DNA from: Paramacrobiotus metropolitanus
Lineage: Eukaryota; Tardigrada; Eutardigrada; Parachela; Macrobiotidae
Assembly (NCBI RefSeq): GCF_019649055.1
Contig: NW_026570239.1
Location: 186,001 to 250,000, forward strand
Reading direction: 5' to 3'
DNA length: 64,000 nucleotides
A program made the position numbers and the translations under genes. Within the stretch, counting starts at the first letter, position 1. Every line of letters begins with the position of its first letter. A model generated the notes under the pieces. It was given only the letters and a program-made list of their open reading frames with translations, searched no databases and was not told the DNA's origin. Below are positions 49,748 to 61,060 of this stretch, piece by piece.

Positions 49748-51011
49748 TTTCGTAAAATTGTAAACGGTTTCGTAAACGTACTCGTCCTTCGTGATGCAGA
49801 GGTACAATCCAATTTCATAAATTTTTGGTTGCACACCTGACGTATAGAACATGGCTGTGGTAGCACGTACTGCAACTATTTTAAGAGTTATTTTATCAGA
49901 TGTTTCGGCTCGAATACATGCAAAAGTCGCCATTTCCTGTTACTGATACATTTCGCAGAAGATTTTAAGAACGAGGCCGAGGTACAGGACTTTTGCCAGG
50001 GGTAAGTAATAAAACATTCCCTTTTTCAAGCAAGACCATTGATATCTGCAATCGAGAACAATGCTAGCACGGCCACTAGCAACAGTATCTTGCTTGTTGC
50101 TGTGCTGACGGTGTTTTCGGTCAATCACAAAATATCTCCAAGGGTTATCGCACGCTTTCACGTCTGCTGTACACACTGGCGTTATGGCCGTTGCGCGTTG
50201 GTACCAGACCGGGCTTGCTGAGAAACACGGATAGCGTGGTGGAATCGGTTGCACGGTCTTGTCGGCTGTAACGTGTTGCTTTGATGGTGAAACAATGACC
50301 ATCAATGCCTGCCTTGACTTGACAATCTTACGACTTGACGAGTCTGGAATCGAAAACTCATGACATCAATACAGAATATGCTCTTTCCAGCTGGCAAGTT
50401 TGTAACGAATCGACCGTTTATGGAAATGATAGCCAGCTCAACTGGAAATGATTATTTTAATGGTAGCCACAGCAAGATGCATTGCCGAGTTAGTTAAGAT
50501 CCTCGTATATGGTCCAGTACATTCCAGTCGGAAAACAACTAAATGCGACTTGAATTTCCAATTACAACTATAATTACTTGAAGATCTTATATCACGGCCG
50601 CGCAAACGCTGACAAACGATGACAAACAACGGTCAATATGCTGTAAAAGTACTGCTGACGTCTTAAAATCGGATAGAACCGTGCAGTATGATCCTGCCGA
50701 CCAGCGTATTTCCGGTCGGTTTATTATGACATAACAGGTTCTGGTGCTTTCACAGTGTGCTTGCCGGAAATCAAATGTGCAGAACTGCGATAAACAGCAC
50801 CACAAAGTATAACATGATTGTAAATTATCCTGGAAGTCATCTTAACTCACTAACAAGATCCGAACGAATGTATAATTATTCCAATAAGATCCTGTGAGCT
50901 AAAGCCTAAAGGTTATGTTCTCACAGGCACAAGCCCACAACAACAGACAGATCTGCGCAAAAATAATTCAGTTTTGGCTGTTTACCTTGTGGACTGTTAC
51001 AAAGCTTAAAA
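49748..51011. other. right flank, partly duplicated at about 60250-60720
   Basis: No gene recognised. The stretch from about 50500 to the GPCR start matches, with many changes, the sequence ahead of the second GPCR copy (AAGATCTTATATCACGGC / GAGATCTTATATTACGGC), showing a segmental duplication. Confidence 0.6.
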
Positions 51012-51987
51012 TGCAGATGATGTTTCATAACAATACGAATGTTTCTACTAACGCCACCCAGCTCGAACCATACTTCGTTACAAAAACAGGGGATTCGGTG
51101 CAGTATATAAGCATATTTTTGTCCCTTTCCGCCATAGCGACAAACTCATTTCTCCTCCACTTATACCGAATCAGTCCCAATTTATTCACACCCTTTGGAG
51201 TCTACATCTTTACTCTGACCCTAGCCAATATGATTCAAGCAATAATTCAAAATCCCATGTTCCTGGCTATTAAGGACCTCATCCCTCCAAAAATGCCGGG
51301 TATTTCTGCGGCGTGAATAATACTCTGCGCCTTGTTTCTGCCACATGCTTACCAGCGCTGCATTTGTTGATTTGCCTGAACCGCGTCTGGGCCATAGCGT
51401 ATCCGTTGTCGTACAAAGCCCGACACAGCCACTCGCTGGCGGTTGCTATCTGCGTGTCCACCATTGTGGCGATCAATGTTATGGTGATTCCCGGGATTGT
51501 TTTGGACGCCCTGTATTATCGGACACCGATTCTCAACCGGCAATGTGCGGCAAACGTGCTAGCTGTTCCAGTATGGGCCAACTTTATTAGTTACGCATGA
51601 TACATCATTCCGGAGATCCTCATTTTTGCCGCGTATCCATACTTTTTCGTGAATCGCCTGAAATTTCGCCGGCGTGTTCGAGTCGCCGTGGTAACCTTTT
51701 CCGTGGGCGATACCGACGCAACTACTGTCAGCATGGGTGTGGAAAGCCGTACTCAGCGTGCCCGATATAAGGCATCAGCGCATTCTTTTTGTATTTTAAC
51801 GCTGCTGACCGTTAGTGTGTTTGTGTGCTGGACCCCCAATAATCTTTTCTACGTCTTAGCTGGGTATACCGGAGCTGATTGGCTGCTAAAGATAGGGAAC
51901 ATCACAAAAACCGTACTGACTATTGTGGATCCACTGCTATTCATCATCGCCATCATGCCATGGCAGATGTTCGGGCAGCTTGTATAA
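51012..51987 (+). pseudogene. rhodopsin-type GPCR, frameshifted copy
   Basis: An N-terminal tail with NxS/T sites, then hydrophobic helices, including FLSLSAIATNSFLLHLY (TM1), a second with TFTLTLANMIQ-like content, an NRVWAIAYPLSY block standing for the DRY region, and TM6/TM7 (LLTVSVFVCWTPNNLFYVLA, IVDPLLFIIA). Seven-helix class A layout, probably a peptide or orphan receptor. Two defects: a one-base loss near 51281 (compared with the copy at 60956) and an in-frame TGA near 51598 at TM5. No introns. Family is expanded in some invertebrates. Confidence 0.8.
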
Positions 51988-52272
51988 GCGTTTTACCTCA
52001 TGGAATTCTTGAATGCTCACGTATAACCACCGTATAAATGTTCTGAGTCCTGATTCGGAGATTTGTCTGAAATGAAGTGCAACTAATCCTTTATTAAGTA
52101 AAACTGGATGCGCAAATTCGAACGCTGAATCTAAAGTTCTAAACAATGTGCTTACTTTACTTAGATGCTTTAAGAGCATCGTTTTTGTTTAAAATCGCTG
52201 GTTTTAATATTCATTCTCAATGTTTTATGCATATTGCAGCGATGCATGCGTTAAGACCAAAACGGTGCTCTT

Positions 52273-52960
52273 AAGGTATTTGGCCCGGTACATAGCACCA
52301 AGTTCGTGTACATCAAGGGGAACTTTCGCTGTTGCGCGCTCCCAAACACTTTTTTGCATTGCTTTATGGTATTTTGTAGCCAGAAGAATTGTATACCTAC
52401 ATAGGTGAGAAAACCGTTTGCGCGCGCAACATCCGGTTGGGAAGTTATGAGGGTATCAAAATTCCAAAAAGTTTAAATGCCTTCAGGTGTACCAAAAGTC
52501 TCGTTAAAGACCGATCCCTTTCAAATTTTGCGCGTAAATGCACATAACCATGAAGATCGTTTTGACACGGATCCAGCTTCCACGATTTTTTTCGAATTTT
52601 AAAATGAATTTTAAATTTTTGAAATTCATTTTAAAAGTTGAAAAACATGCTGGAACAGTGGATCCGTGTCAAAACGATCTTCATGGTTATGTGCATTTAC
52701 GCGCAAAATTTGAAAGGGATCGGTCCATAATGAGACTTTTGGTACACCTGAATGCATTTAAACTTTTTGGAATTTTGTTACCCTCATAATTCCGCAACCG
52801 GATGTTGCGCGAAAACGGATTTCACGCCTATGTACACCAATCATTTGGCTACACAATATCAAAAAGCAACCCGAAAAAGGGTTTGAAAGTGCGCCAAAGC
52901 GCATATTCCCGTCAATTTACACGATTTCAGTGCTACGTACCGGGCCAAATCCCATAAAGC
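52273..52960. mobile_element. foldback element with about 320-bp arms
   Basis: Arms beginning ..ATTTGGCCCGGTAC and ending GTACCGGGCCAAAT.. are inverted copies, about 75-80% alike outside and near-perfect inside (ATAACCATGAAGATCGTTTT and complement). The AT-rich centre is about 52590-52640. No coding capacity; a foldback or MITE. Confidence 0.8.
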
Positions 52961-54082
52961 ATCTCAGATCGAAGCTTTATTCAGCGATTCGAGAGAGCTG
53001 GCGACTGTTCAGATTGAAAAGATGCAAAATCACGACTAAGTTACGATTGCGATTACCATAAGCGAGAAACATTGCACTGGCAAAGTCTACAAGATTTCTG
53101 AAAAATACATTGGATATGTCGGAAATGTCAAATATTGTTAATCGGAGAGGAATACTTAGAAGCTGATGAGAGCGGTACATAATCCACACATTAGGATTTT
53201 GCAAACTTCTTTCGGGATGGAAATGCGAAGCAGCGTATCAAAGTTTTCTACAACAGTCCGCCTTTTCTGATCACACAAATTACGGACATACTTTGTAATT
53301 GCTATATTTTTTTAAAGACAAAGTTCCAAAATTACTGTCCCGGTAAAACCTGTAAGCTTTGCATGCCGTTAATTTTTAAAGTTATGATTCCCAGTCAATA
53401 ACTGTTTAATTTTTAACTTTCTTTATACTCGTAATTCGCTTCTTTACACGAAAGAATACGACCATTTGGTCAAATAAGTAGCTTTAATGACCGTAAAAAT
53501 TGTTCGCTATACTGTAGAAAATAAAATTTTATTACCCTCGATGCTCAGCTGCGGGCGCTTGTTTTAGGACTGAATTTGTGTAGCCTTGTGCCGTTGCATT
53601 ACCTGATCTGACATTCCGAAAACGGCAAATTGGTTAGTAGTATAATATGGGTAGAATAATAAACACGTTTTCCAATTTTAATCGAGTGTCAGTGTACTGT
53701 GTACCGTCTTACCGTCTTAGCGATAATCGTGTAACTTTCTCGGTACGTATTGTAATTAATCGTCATTACATCTGTTATCCGAATAATTCTTCCAGTGCTT
53801 TGCTTCATCGGTGTTGAAGTTCGACACAAAGTATTGTATTCTCTCAGGGCAAACGGTACAAATTTATCGTTTCCAAACAACAGCAATAGCATATTTCACA
53901 CTGAACATGCGTGACACTTTAACGGTAACAAAATATTAGATAATTAATATCCTGAATCATCATTTAAGTACTAATATGAAAATTTTCTCTAGCAACGGAC
54001 TTTAGCGTCTAACAGTGAGCCAAAGAAGAACAGGACGTTGTACGAGAACTGTGTACCGGCACGAATTTTGCCGTACGTCAGT
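52961..54082. other. intergenic, no gene seen
   Basis: Only short frames, AT-rich, no motif. Confidence 0.5.
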
Positions 54083-54547
54083 TCACGGGAAGAAGACATG
54101 CGGCCACTCATAAAAAGAGTTGCCAACCTTCGGCGTCGTGTACCTTCCAATCACCGCTACTTGGCCTCGTTGTTTAGCGCCTGTCAAGTGCGGCTTGCGC
54201 CGGAGAAAGTTACGGAACCACGCCAATGAGCAGTCACAGTGCAGACGGCGTACGACGCCAACGTCAGCCTGCGTGAACGCCGCTGGGAGCGTCTCTCGGG
54301 GTTCAGCGGACTGTAGATTCTTCAAACAGGACCCTAGTCCATGCTCAAGTGACAGACAGTCTAACCGCGGCATATCGGTGAAGGTGTATGCTTCCATTGA
54401 AGCGATCGTACAAGCGTACAAGCTGATCACGCGTAGTTCCCGCATCCCAGAAAAGTGCCGTTTTTCGATTACCAGGTTTCGGCCGAGTTCCAGTTCCACC
54501 GTCACTAAACGAGGCAGTGCCCCGGCAGCGTGGATTTTGGCCGTCAC
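54083..54547 (-). CDS. leucine-rich-repeat protein fragment with C-terminal cap
   Basis: The frame has LRR-type units (LPRLVTVELELGRN, MRELRVISLYACTIASMEAYTF, MPRLDCLSLE) and then LHCDCSLAWFRNFLRRK, the usual start of an LRR C-terminal cap. About 155 residues, no ATG at its start (GTG), so the N-terminus must lie upstream. Related coding-like blocks (signal-peptide-like MCVAIITLLRSC at 55012, and an LRR N-cap-like CIHFNVFDPVRHQVIDLTV near 54630) lie in other frames with stops between. Either a multi-exon gene or a decayed one. A secreted or membrane protein of the LRR type is expected. Confidence 0.55.
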   Translation of the reverse strand: MTAKIHAAGALPRLVTVELELGRNLVIEKRHFSGMRELRVISLYACTIASMEAYTFTDMPRLDCLSLEHGLGSCLKNLQSAEPRETLPAAFTQADVGVVRRLHCDCSLAWFRNFLRRKPHLTGAKQRGQVAVIGRYTTPKVGNSFYEWPHVFFP

Positions 54548-54670
54548 AAGCCGTGACGCAGGTCGTTACGGTTAGTTTACGGTTAGGTCGATTACCTGAT
54601 GACGCACGGGGTCGAAGACATTGAAATGAATGCAACGAGCGATTGGGGCTGATCCGGTGCAGGTCGTGGG

Positions 54671-55012
54671 TCAAGCGAATGGCGTCGGATTAATTCCACC
54701 CGAGCAGTACGCGAGGATGTACGTCTTGGCACCAGGAAGTGGTCCCGGTCGACCATGGTCAAGGCAATACATATCTAGATGGATCGAATAGGGAAGTGCC
54801 GTGCCGTGGATCCAAGCAGCGTATGCACGGCATTCCTCTCGGGTTAGCGTATCGGTGCAAAAAGATAGCCTCTCTGACGAAAGCAACGGGTCGGGCGATG
54901 GAGGGACGGTTGGCGGTGGGCTGCATTTGGCTTCCAGTTCGCTGGCCGGATCTGCAAAACAGTGAACAAATTTCAAGCAAGACCTCAATAATGTGATGAT
55001 GGCGACGCACAA
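54671..55012 (-). CDS. possible N-terminal exon of the LRR gene
   Basis: ATG 55012, 113 residues, hydrophobic start, several cysteines. Sits just upstream of the LRR fragment on the same strand. No family match; it may be the start of that gene or unrelated. Confidence 0.3.
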   Translation of the reverse strand: MCVAIITLLRSCLKFVHCFADPASELEAKCSPPPTVPPSPDPLLSSERLSFCTDTLTREECRAYAAWIHGTALPYSIHLDMYCLDHGRPGPLPGAKTYILAYCSGGINPTPFA

Positions 55013-55677
55013 GCAAATACTGCACCCAACATTAGAACGATGATTAGATGGTCGGATCGGGAATACTTATAAATGGTGCTTGCAGTTTGCTGTGCGTGGG
55101 AATTCCGGCGTGCTATTTCTCGGTGGTGCTGACAGTTTTGCCGACTGACACTTTGAACGCCGCAGCCTTTCGTACTCTGCTTGTTGACCGTGTGAAAAAT
55201 GTACGATAACCTTGCACAAAGAGGTTTGCAAAAGCTTACGCTGGCGTGTGCGACCTCAAGTGCCGGTGCGATCGGGTAGTACATCTGATTGTTATCTCTC
55301 TTTTCTGTATGTACTTGTACCGACATAGGGCTCGTGATCAGATACCGCTAACATAAGCGGTCCATGCTGCCTGTACTAGCACTGTACACGGAGCCTAAAG
55401 CAACGGCCCCGATGCCAGCTGTAAATAACGCATGGCAACATGTGCCACTGCAATATAGAGATACTTGTTACTGAAGTACTAGCTGTTGTGCTTATTTGGC
55501 ACAAACTGCAAGGAAGCCTCGAATCTGTAGCCTGGTCGCGCGGTTGCACTACTCGTTCATAAGAAGGCGAGATCTGGTAACTGAATGCTTGCAACTTTTC
55601 TGAACATAAATTACTCTAACCGTTGAGAATATTCACGGAAGTTAGTGCAATCACACGCAAGAAACATTGTAAACTAA

Positions 55678-56697
55678 GAGGGAGTTTATAGCGGTTGCTA
55701 CAACTTTGTGGCTACGTGCTATTCCCTCCCCCGATGCACAAATGCTAGTCTGTTCGCATAAACTCGTCGCCAGCTTGCTATACTTCTGGCTGATAGCAAG
55801 AAAGTAGCCAGTTCACAGCGGCTTGCTACGACTAGACGGCACCCGCCCGGTGTGACCGTAGAAGGCAACCGCCCACAGTAACGGCAGGTAGCAACAGCAG
55901 CGCCCGCCCACCGCTACGGCAGCGGACAACCTCTTATGGTGGCGGGTTACTTGACTATGGCAAGCCGATATTAGGCTTATGGCAAGCCGACATTAGGTAT
56001 ATGGCAAGTCAACATTACATACATTATGGCAAGCCGATATTAGGCGTACTCGTAAAATTGCTATTTTCTGGAAATTATTTTAATCCGCTTTTAACTTTTT
56101 AATTTATTTTACATATGAAACATTTTTTATTTATTTGATTTGTTTCAAGATTTCATCTTCAAAATCTAAATTGAAATCTTTGAAAATTTTAATTTTGAAA
56201 TTTTAAATTTAGTTGTAAGTTGAAAGTTTAAAAAATTTAAGTTCCAATTTGAACTTGAATTTTAAAAAAAATACAGTTTAACTTTCAAATTTAATTTAAA
56301 AGTTAAAAATATTAAAGTTTAAATTTAAAAAGTTTCATTACATGATCGTGTTTGTTAATTTGAACTTGGTTTCAAACTTTTTAATGGTTATTGTGTACTG
56401 TATCGAATTTTTCCGCATTATCTGCGATGTTGGTATATGGATTAGCAACCTCAAGCGGTTACTACATGGCTTAACCATTGTCCTTACGAGCTAGCAATCT
56501 AGTCACGGCTACCAATAGCATCGTCTGTTTATGCAGACATTTGCGCTACATAGTCGGTGCTACATAGCCAGCTACGTAGCAGTAGTCAGCCAGCATAAAC
56601 TCATTTTGAGGGACTACTTGCTACCAAACGGCTACGGGAGACCACGCCTGCGAAAATGGTAGCAAGTAGCAAGTAGTCAGGCCCGATAAACTGCCTC
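55678..56697. mobile_element. PIF/Harbinger-like MITE
   Basis: Ends GAGGGAGTTTATAGCGG and GAGGCAGTTTATCGGGC (complement at the right) with the 3-bp duplication TAA (55675-55677, 56698-56700), the TWA type of PIF/Harbinger. 1020 bp, no transposase. Inside are a ATGGCAAGCCGATATTAGGC repeat (about 55955-56045, four units) and an AT-rich block. Confidence 0.7.
55955..56045. repeat. short tandem repeat ATGGCAAGCCGATATTAGG
   Basis: Four units of about 20-28 bp with point differences, inside the MITE. Confidence 0.8.
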
Positions 56698-56700
56698 TAA

Positions 56701-58112
56701 TACAAGTGCTGTTTCGCCTACTGAATTTTTAGAAAGATATATGTTTTTGATAATTCAACGATAGCATTTTGCATCCTGCCTTAACTCCCAACGTAAGCGA
56801 TGGTGGTCTATTGGTCACCGCCACCTCACTTAAAAGGATAAAAGGCACGCTGGGCATATTCTCATCACTGACGACGACCAACGCCACGTAGTTCAATAAT
56901 CACGCTACTAGCTAGACCTTTCTTTTTCCCGGCAGCCAGCTACGACCTGAGCTTGAAACAGCGGAACCACATGAACGTGCAGTCATTGTACATTCGGGGA
57001 ACGACGACTAAGCCCGCTTGACAAAATACTGCGGGAAGCGGAAAAGTCTCCGTACTGGAATCGGCATCTTGCTTTTTTTTCATTCTTGACCTAATAGAAA
57101 TTTCTTTATTACCGGTCCCGTACGCAGGGATGCGTTGTCTCCTACCGGTGCCTGAAAATCCTCTCATCCATAGATAATACAGTAACGAGGTAATAATGTG
57201 CTTTAGACTGCTTTATATCGATTTGTTTTCTTCTGCCTTCCGGTATGAAGCAGCGACTGTACGACTCTCTCTTCTTACTATGTTTTTCATCATGCATCTG
57301 TGGGCGAGGAACAACGCATTAAGCAGGATTAACGTGTAGAACCAAAATAGAAGACACACACAGGGGAAAGCACGAGAATTATTGATTATTAACTGTGGGG
57401 AAATATGCTGCACAGTGCACACAATACGGTTAATGTCACGGATAGCTGGGATTTAACACACCTGGAGCAGCGGCGTTACGCAAACAACAGCTCAATATGG
57501 TTGAACAATCTTGCCAGTTCAGATCATTTTATGGGATTTCCGTAAAAAAAAATCTCTTATGCCAAAAATTTTTCCTGTTAGTTCTTCAATGAGCCAGAAG
57601 AGATTGGGCCTTGCTATCAAGGGATAACTGGCTGTTCGTATGAATTACTACATTCGTACACGCCCTTCAACCCTTGCCGTTTGTGGTGTTCAGCCGTTGT
57701 CCCGTGTTAGCTATTGTGTCCCTTCACGTGTGGGTAACTGTGTGCAATGGGGAAAAAGAAACCGGCCAGTACATTTACGGTAGTCCTCAACCGGGGCCTG
57801 CTTTACACTCGTAGCGAATTCTTTCCAGGCAATCGAAGCATATACAGTATTCAGTAATAGTAGTTTAAAGATAAATTTTCCAACTGAATTATAATCTCCG
57901 ATTTTGCATTGTGAAATAGTGCTTTGAAATCGTCACGATAAAAGCTCTAGAAAACTAAAAACAGTTCATCGAGGTTGCGACTACAGTATTCTGAAGAACA
58001 GATCATTTACCTACGTGTTCGAAGTTTTTAAAAAACAAAAATTCCAAAATTAACTGTTTTGCATCGTCACCGATTTGCATATAACTTCGCCGATTACAGA
58101 CAATTCTGTAAA
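56701..58112. other. intergenic, no gene seen
   Basis: Short frames only; none with a motif. Confidence 0.5.
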
Positions 58113-58243
58113 AGCGCTTGTAGCCGGCAGAAAGGTGGACGGCTCATCCACCAATCTGCCGACCTTCGGCAGAAAGGTGGATGCCATTTCATTAATGAAC
58201 ATCCACCATCCACCCATCCACTTTTCTGCCGGCTACAAGCGCT
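58113..58243. mobile_element. 131-bp MITE sharing ends with the 3.95-kb TIR element
   Basis: AGCGCT is at both ends as a probable 6-bp duplication. Inside it the ends are TGTAGCCGGCAGAAAGGTGG and its complement. TGTAGCCGGCA is also the end of the 12032-15979 element, which has a CACGCT duplication. A second hairpin (CTGCCGACCTTCGGCAG) lies inside. Confidence 0.78.
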
Positions 58244-58538
58244 AATCTCACAATGAAAGCAAAACGTTTGAGCTAACACCTTCAAGCCATTTGCAGAATT
58301 GCGCGGTATGGGAACGGCAATCAGTATCACGCCAGATAATGTGAGATTTGGACTTGTAATTTGCGTGCTGTAATTATGTGCAAAGGTCATAGTGAACTAG
58401 GAAATCTAAATACGTTGATGATCCTTTGTTCAAAGTATATAGTCACAAAAATGTGAAATTCTTCACGTTCACCGTAGTCGTCTCTAGTGAGGACTGACAG
58501 TGCATCCTACTTTCTAGGGAACGAGCCAACCAACCGCC

Positions 58539-58742
58539 ATGCTATCGCACTACGTGGATCTACACTATCCTCATCGGGAGGCTAGCAATCCGGCTATCTT
58601 ATCACTGCTCGAGCGAGTCATATCGCCGGAGACGGAACACTTCTATGTGGTGTTGATTGGGATCATTGCCGCCATGTTCCTGCTGCCGGTAATGACCGGG
58701 ATGCTGGCACAAGTGGTGGTAGTTGCTGTGTTCTGCGGCTGA
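58539..58742 (+). CDS. small single-helix membrane peptide, uncertain
   Basis: ATG in good context (GCCATGC), 67 residues, one strongly hydrophobic helix (YVVLIGIIAAMFLLPVMTGM). Could be a small protein or the first exon of a larger one; no family recognised. Confidence 0.3.
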   Translation: MLSHYVDLHYPHREASNPAILSLLERVISPETEHFYVVLIGIIAAMFLLPVMTGMLAQVVVVAVFCG

Positions 58743-59870
58743 GGCGTTTTCTTAGTAGAGAAACACTGTAACTGTTTAAGTAGAGCGAAAGTGTTTTGAG
58801 TAAGAAAAACGATTGGCATACGTACATATATACAGTTCTCGCCAGTGCAAGATTTTTTTAAGAGGAAGCCAAAAGACCCCAAACGATGCGGAACACCGCA
58901 GGCGAAACCGACGGATCCTGATCAATCAGCTATTCAGAACAATAAACAAGGAATCTGCATGTGCGCTTCGTGGATGGGCGTCGAACGCCGCATCATCGTG
59001 GTAGTGTCACATTATTTTCATGTCATGGACATTCCTTCCGTTGCTGGGGCTGATTACTGGAACTGGGCATCTTGCGTTTGGCTTTTCGAGAGCGCCTGCA
59101 ACGGCAATGAACTGCGTCCCGGTGGGGCTGAAAATGTGATTGTGGACCCTAGCGAACACAGTGAAAGAACGGGAAGCCGATGAGGATAAACCGCTGTTGG
59201 CACCGTGTTGATGACTACATGAGAGTGCCCTTTAAAAGGACGAGTCTTGTACATTGTTCGCAATTCGCATCAACTATTCGTCATTTGTTTGCTTGCGTAA
59301 ACGTACACGTGTTAGTACACGTAACCTGCGTGCGCGTGCGTAATATTTGCTGCCTGCTTCTTGTGACTTCTGATTGTCCGCATAATATTATTCAGATTGC
59401 TTCTTCAGCTGTTTTAAATATATCATAAATTGTGCTATTAAAACACACCAGAATGCGATTTGTTGGTTCATGCCTTGATTTCAATCCGCATTCTTTACAT
59501 TCGGCCAATAACAAGCTATCCTCAAGAAATGGGGTTCTGTTTACTTTGCGGATAACAGATAACACTCGCATTCGCACGGGACAAAGTTGCATCATTTTCA
59601 CACATACGGTATGATGCATGCGTGTCTGCATGAGAGTCTGACGGGTGTGGGTGGACATCCAGCCAATTAGCCATCAAGCAGCCAGCCAGCCAGAAAATCA
59701 CTACTTCGCAATTAGAACGCGCAGGCAACTTTTTTGTGTCGCCGTATCGATTTAGGTGGCATTTCCTGACTGTTCCATGGGTTGGTCGCGGTCTGAATGC
59801 CGTGGCCATTAGTACAACAGCCAAGTTGAACCAACGGAAGGTTCACGCCAGCTAGGAAATCGAAGTATCA

Positions 59871-60019
59871 GTACATGTATTTTCGAGTTGCATAATTAGA
59901 GTCAGTTTAGGTTCCCTGCGTGCTGACCGCAGCGTCTTTGGTGGCGATCCAAAGACGCTGCGGTCAGCACGCAGGGAACCTCAACTGACTCTAATTATGC
60001 AACTCGAAAATACATGTAC
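59871..60019. repeat. near-perfect 149-bp palindrome
   Basis: Two 71-bp arms with one mismatch around a 7-base centre (59942-59948). Outer ends GTACATGTATTTTCGAG. RNA from either strand would form one long hairpin. Confidence 0.88.
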
Positions 60020-60722
60020 ACAGCAGATCACCTTAAATCCGAACCAGCGGCAGGTGCAGGAATCGTAATAGTCAAGTGCTTAGCGTTCTGCCTAAGGAAC
60101 CTGCGGATACTGCCCAGTGGCTGCGTGATAGTCTACCGTAGCTGGTTGCAGTTTGCACTAATCGACGCTGCCGTTGGTTACTGCGATCTTCAACGGTTTA
60201 ATCTTAAGTTCGTTACCGAGAATCAGCGTATGGATCTTGTGGTCAGGTCAACTCACAGCAACAAATGCATTATCCACTCAATCAAACAGCTTCTCGTCCA
60301 CGATCTAGATTTTCTCGTCTGGAATCAACTAAATTCGACTCAAATTCACTTGCACGTATAATTACGTTGAGATCTTATATTACGGCTGCGCATAAGCATA
60401 ACCGCAGTCGCATATGACGCCATTAAATAAGATCAGATGCTGTGCACTGTGCAGTACTGCAGTGACGATTCAAAAACTGGATACGGTAGAACAGTACAGT
60501 ATGCTCTTTCTTGAAAGTTGAAAGCGTATTCTCGGTCGGTTTTATAGTGCAGTTCCCGGAAACTAGTGTACAAATTGTGATCAACAGCAGCACCAAACAT
60601 ATTCTATGCTTGTCACATTTTCCCAGACATGAGCCACACAAAGAGCATTTTCTACAAAGGGCTAATTCAGCATTTGCCTGATCACCATCCTCAATGTACA
60701 CAACGTACTAAAATACAGACGA

Positions 60723-61060
60723 TGTCGTATAACAATACCAGTTTTTCTGCTAGCACCACCCCGCTGGAGCCAAACTTCGTGATAAAAACATGGGATTCGG
60801 TGCAGTATATAAGCATATTTTTGTCCCTTTTCGCCATAGCGACAAACTCATTACTCCTCCACTTATACCGAATCAGTCCCAATTTATTCACACCCTTTGG
60901 ATTCTACATCTTTACTCTGACCATTGCCAATATAATTCAAGCAATAATTCAAAATCCCATGTTCCTGGCTATTAAGGACCTCATTCCCTATAAATACGCC
61001 GGTCCTATTTGCGGCGTGAACATTAAGTACTGTACTGTTATGATGTCTTGTCATCGGTAA
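60723..61060 (+). pseudogene. truncated second copy of the GPCR
   Basis: Starts MSYNNTSFSASTTPLEP and keeps the region up to the first extracellular loop (FLAIKDLIPYKYAGPICGVN), almost as at 51012. It has not lost the base that breaks the first copy. The similarity ends at about 61018 and the frame stops soon after. A partial duplicate. Confidence 0.78.

Noticed and set aside
54345-54674. A 109-codon minus-strand frame overlapping the LRR fragment
   Set aside because: The overlapping frame has clear LRR and cap motifs; this one has none.
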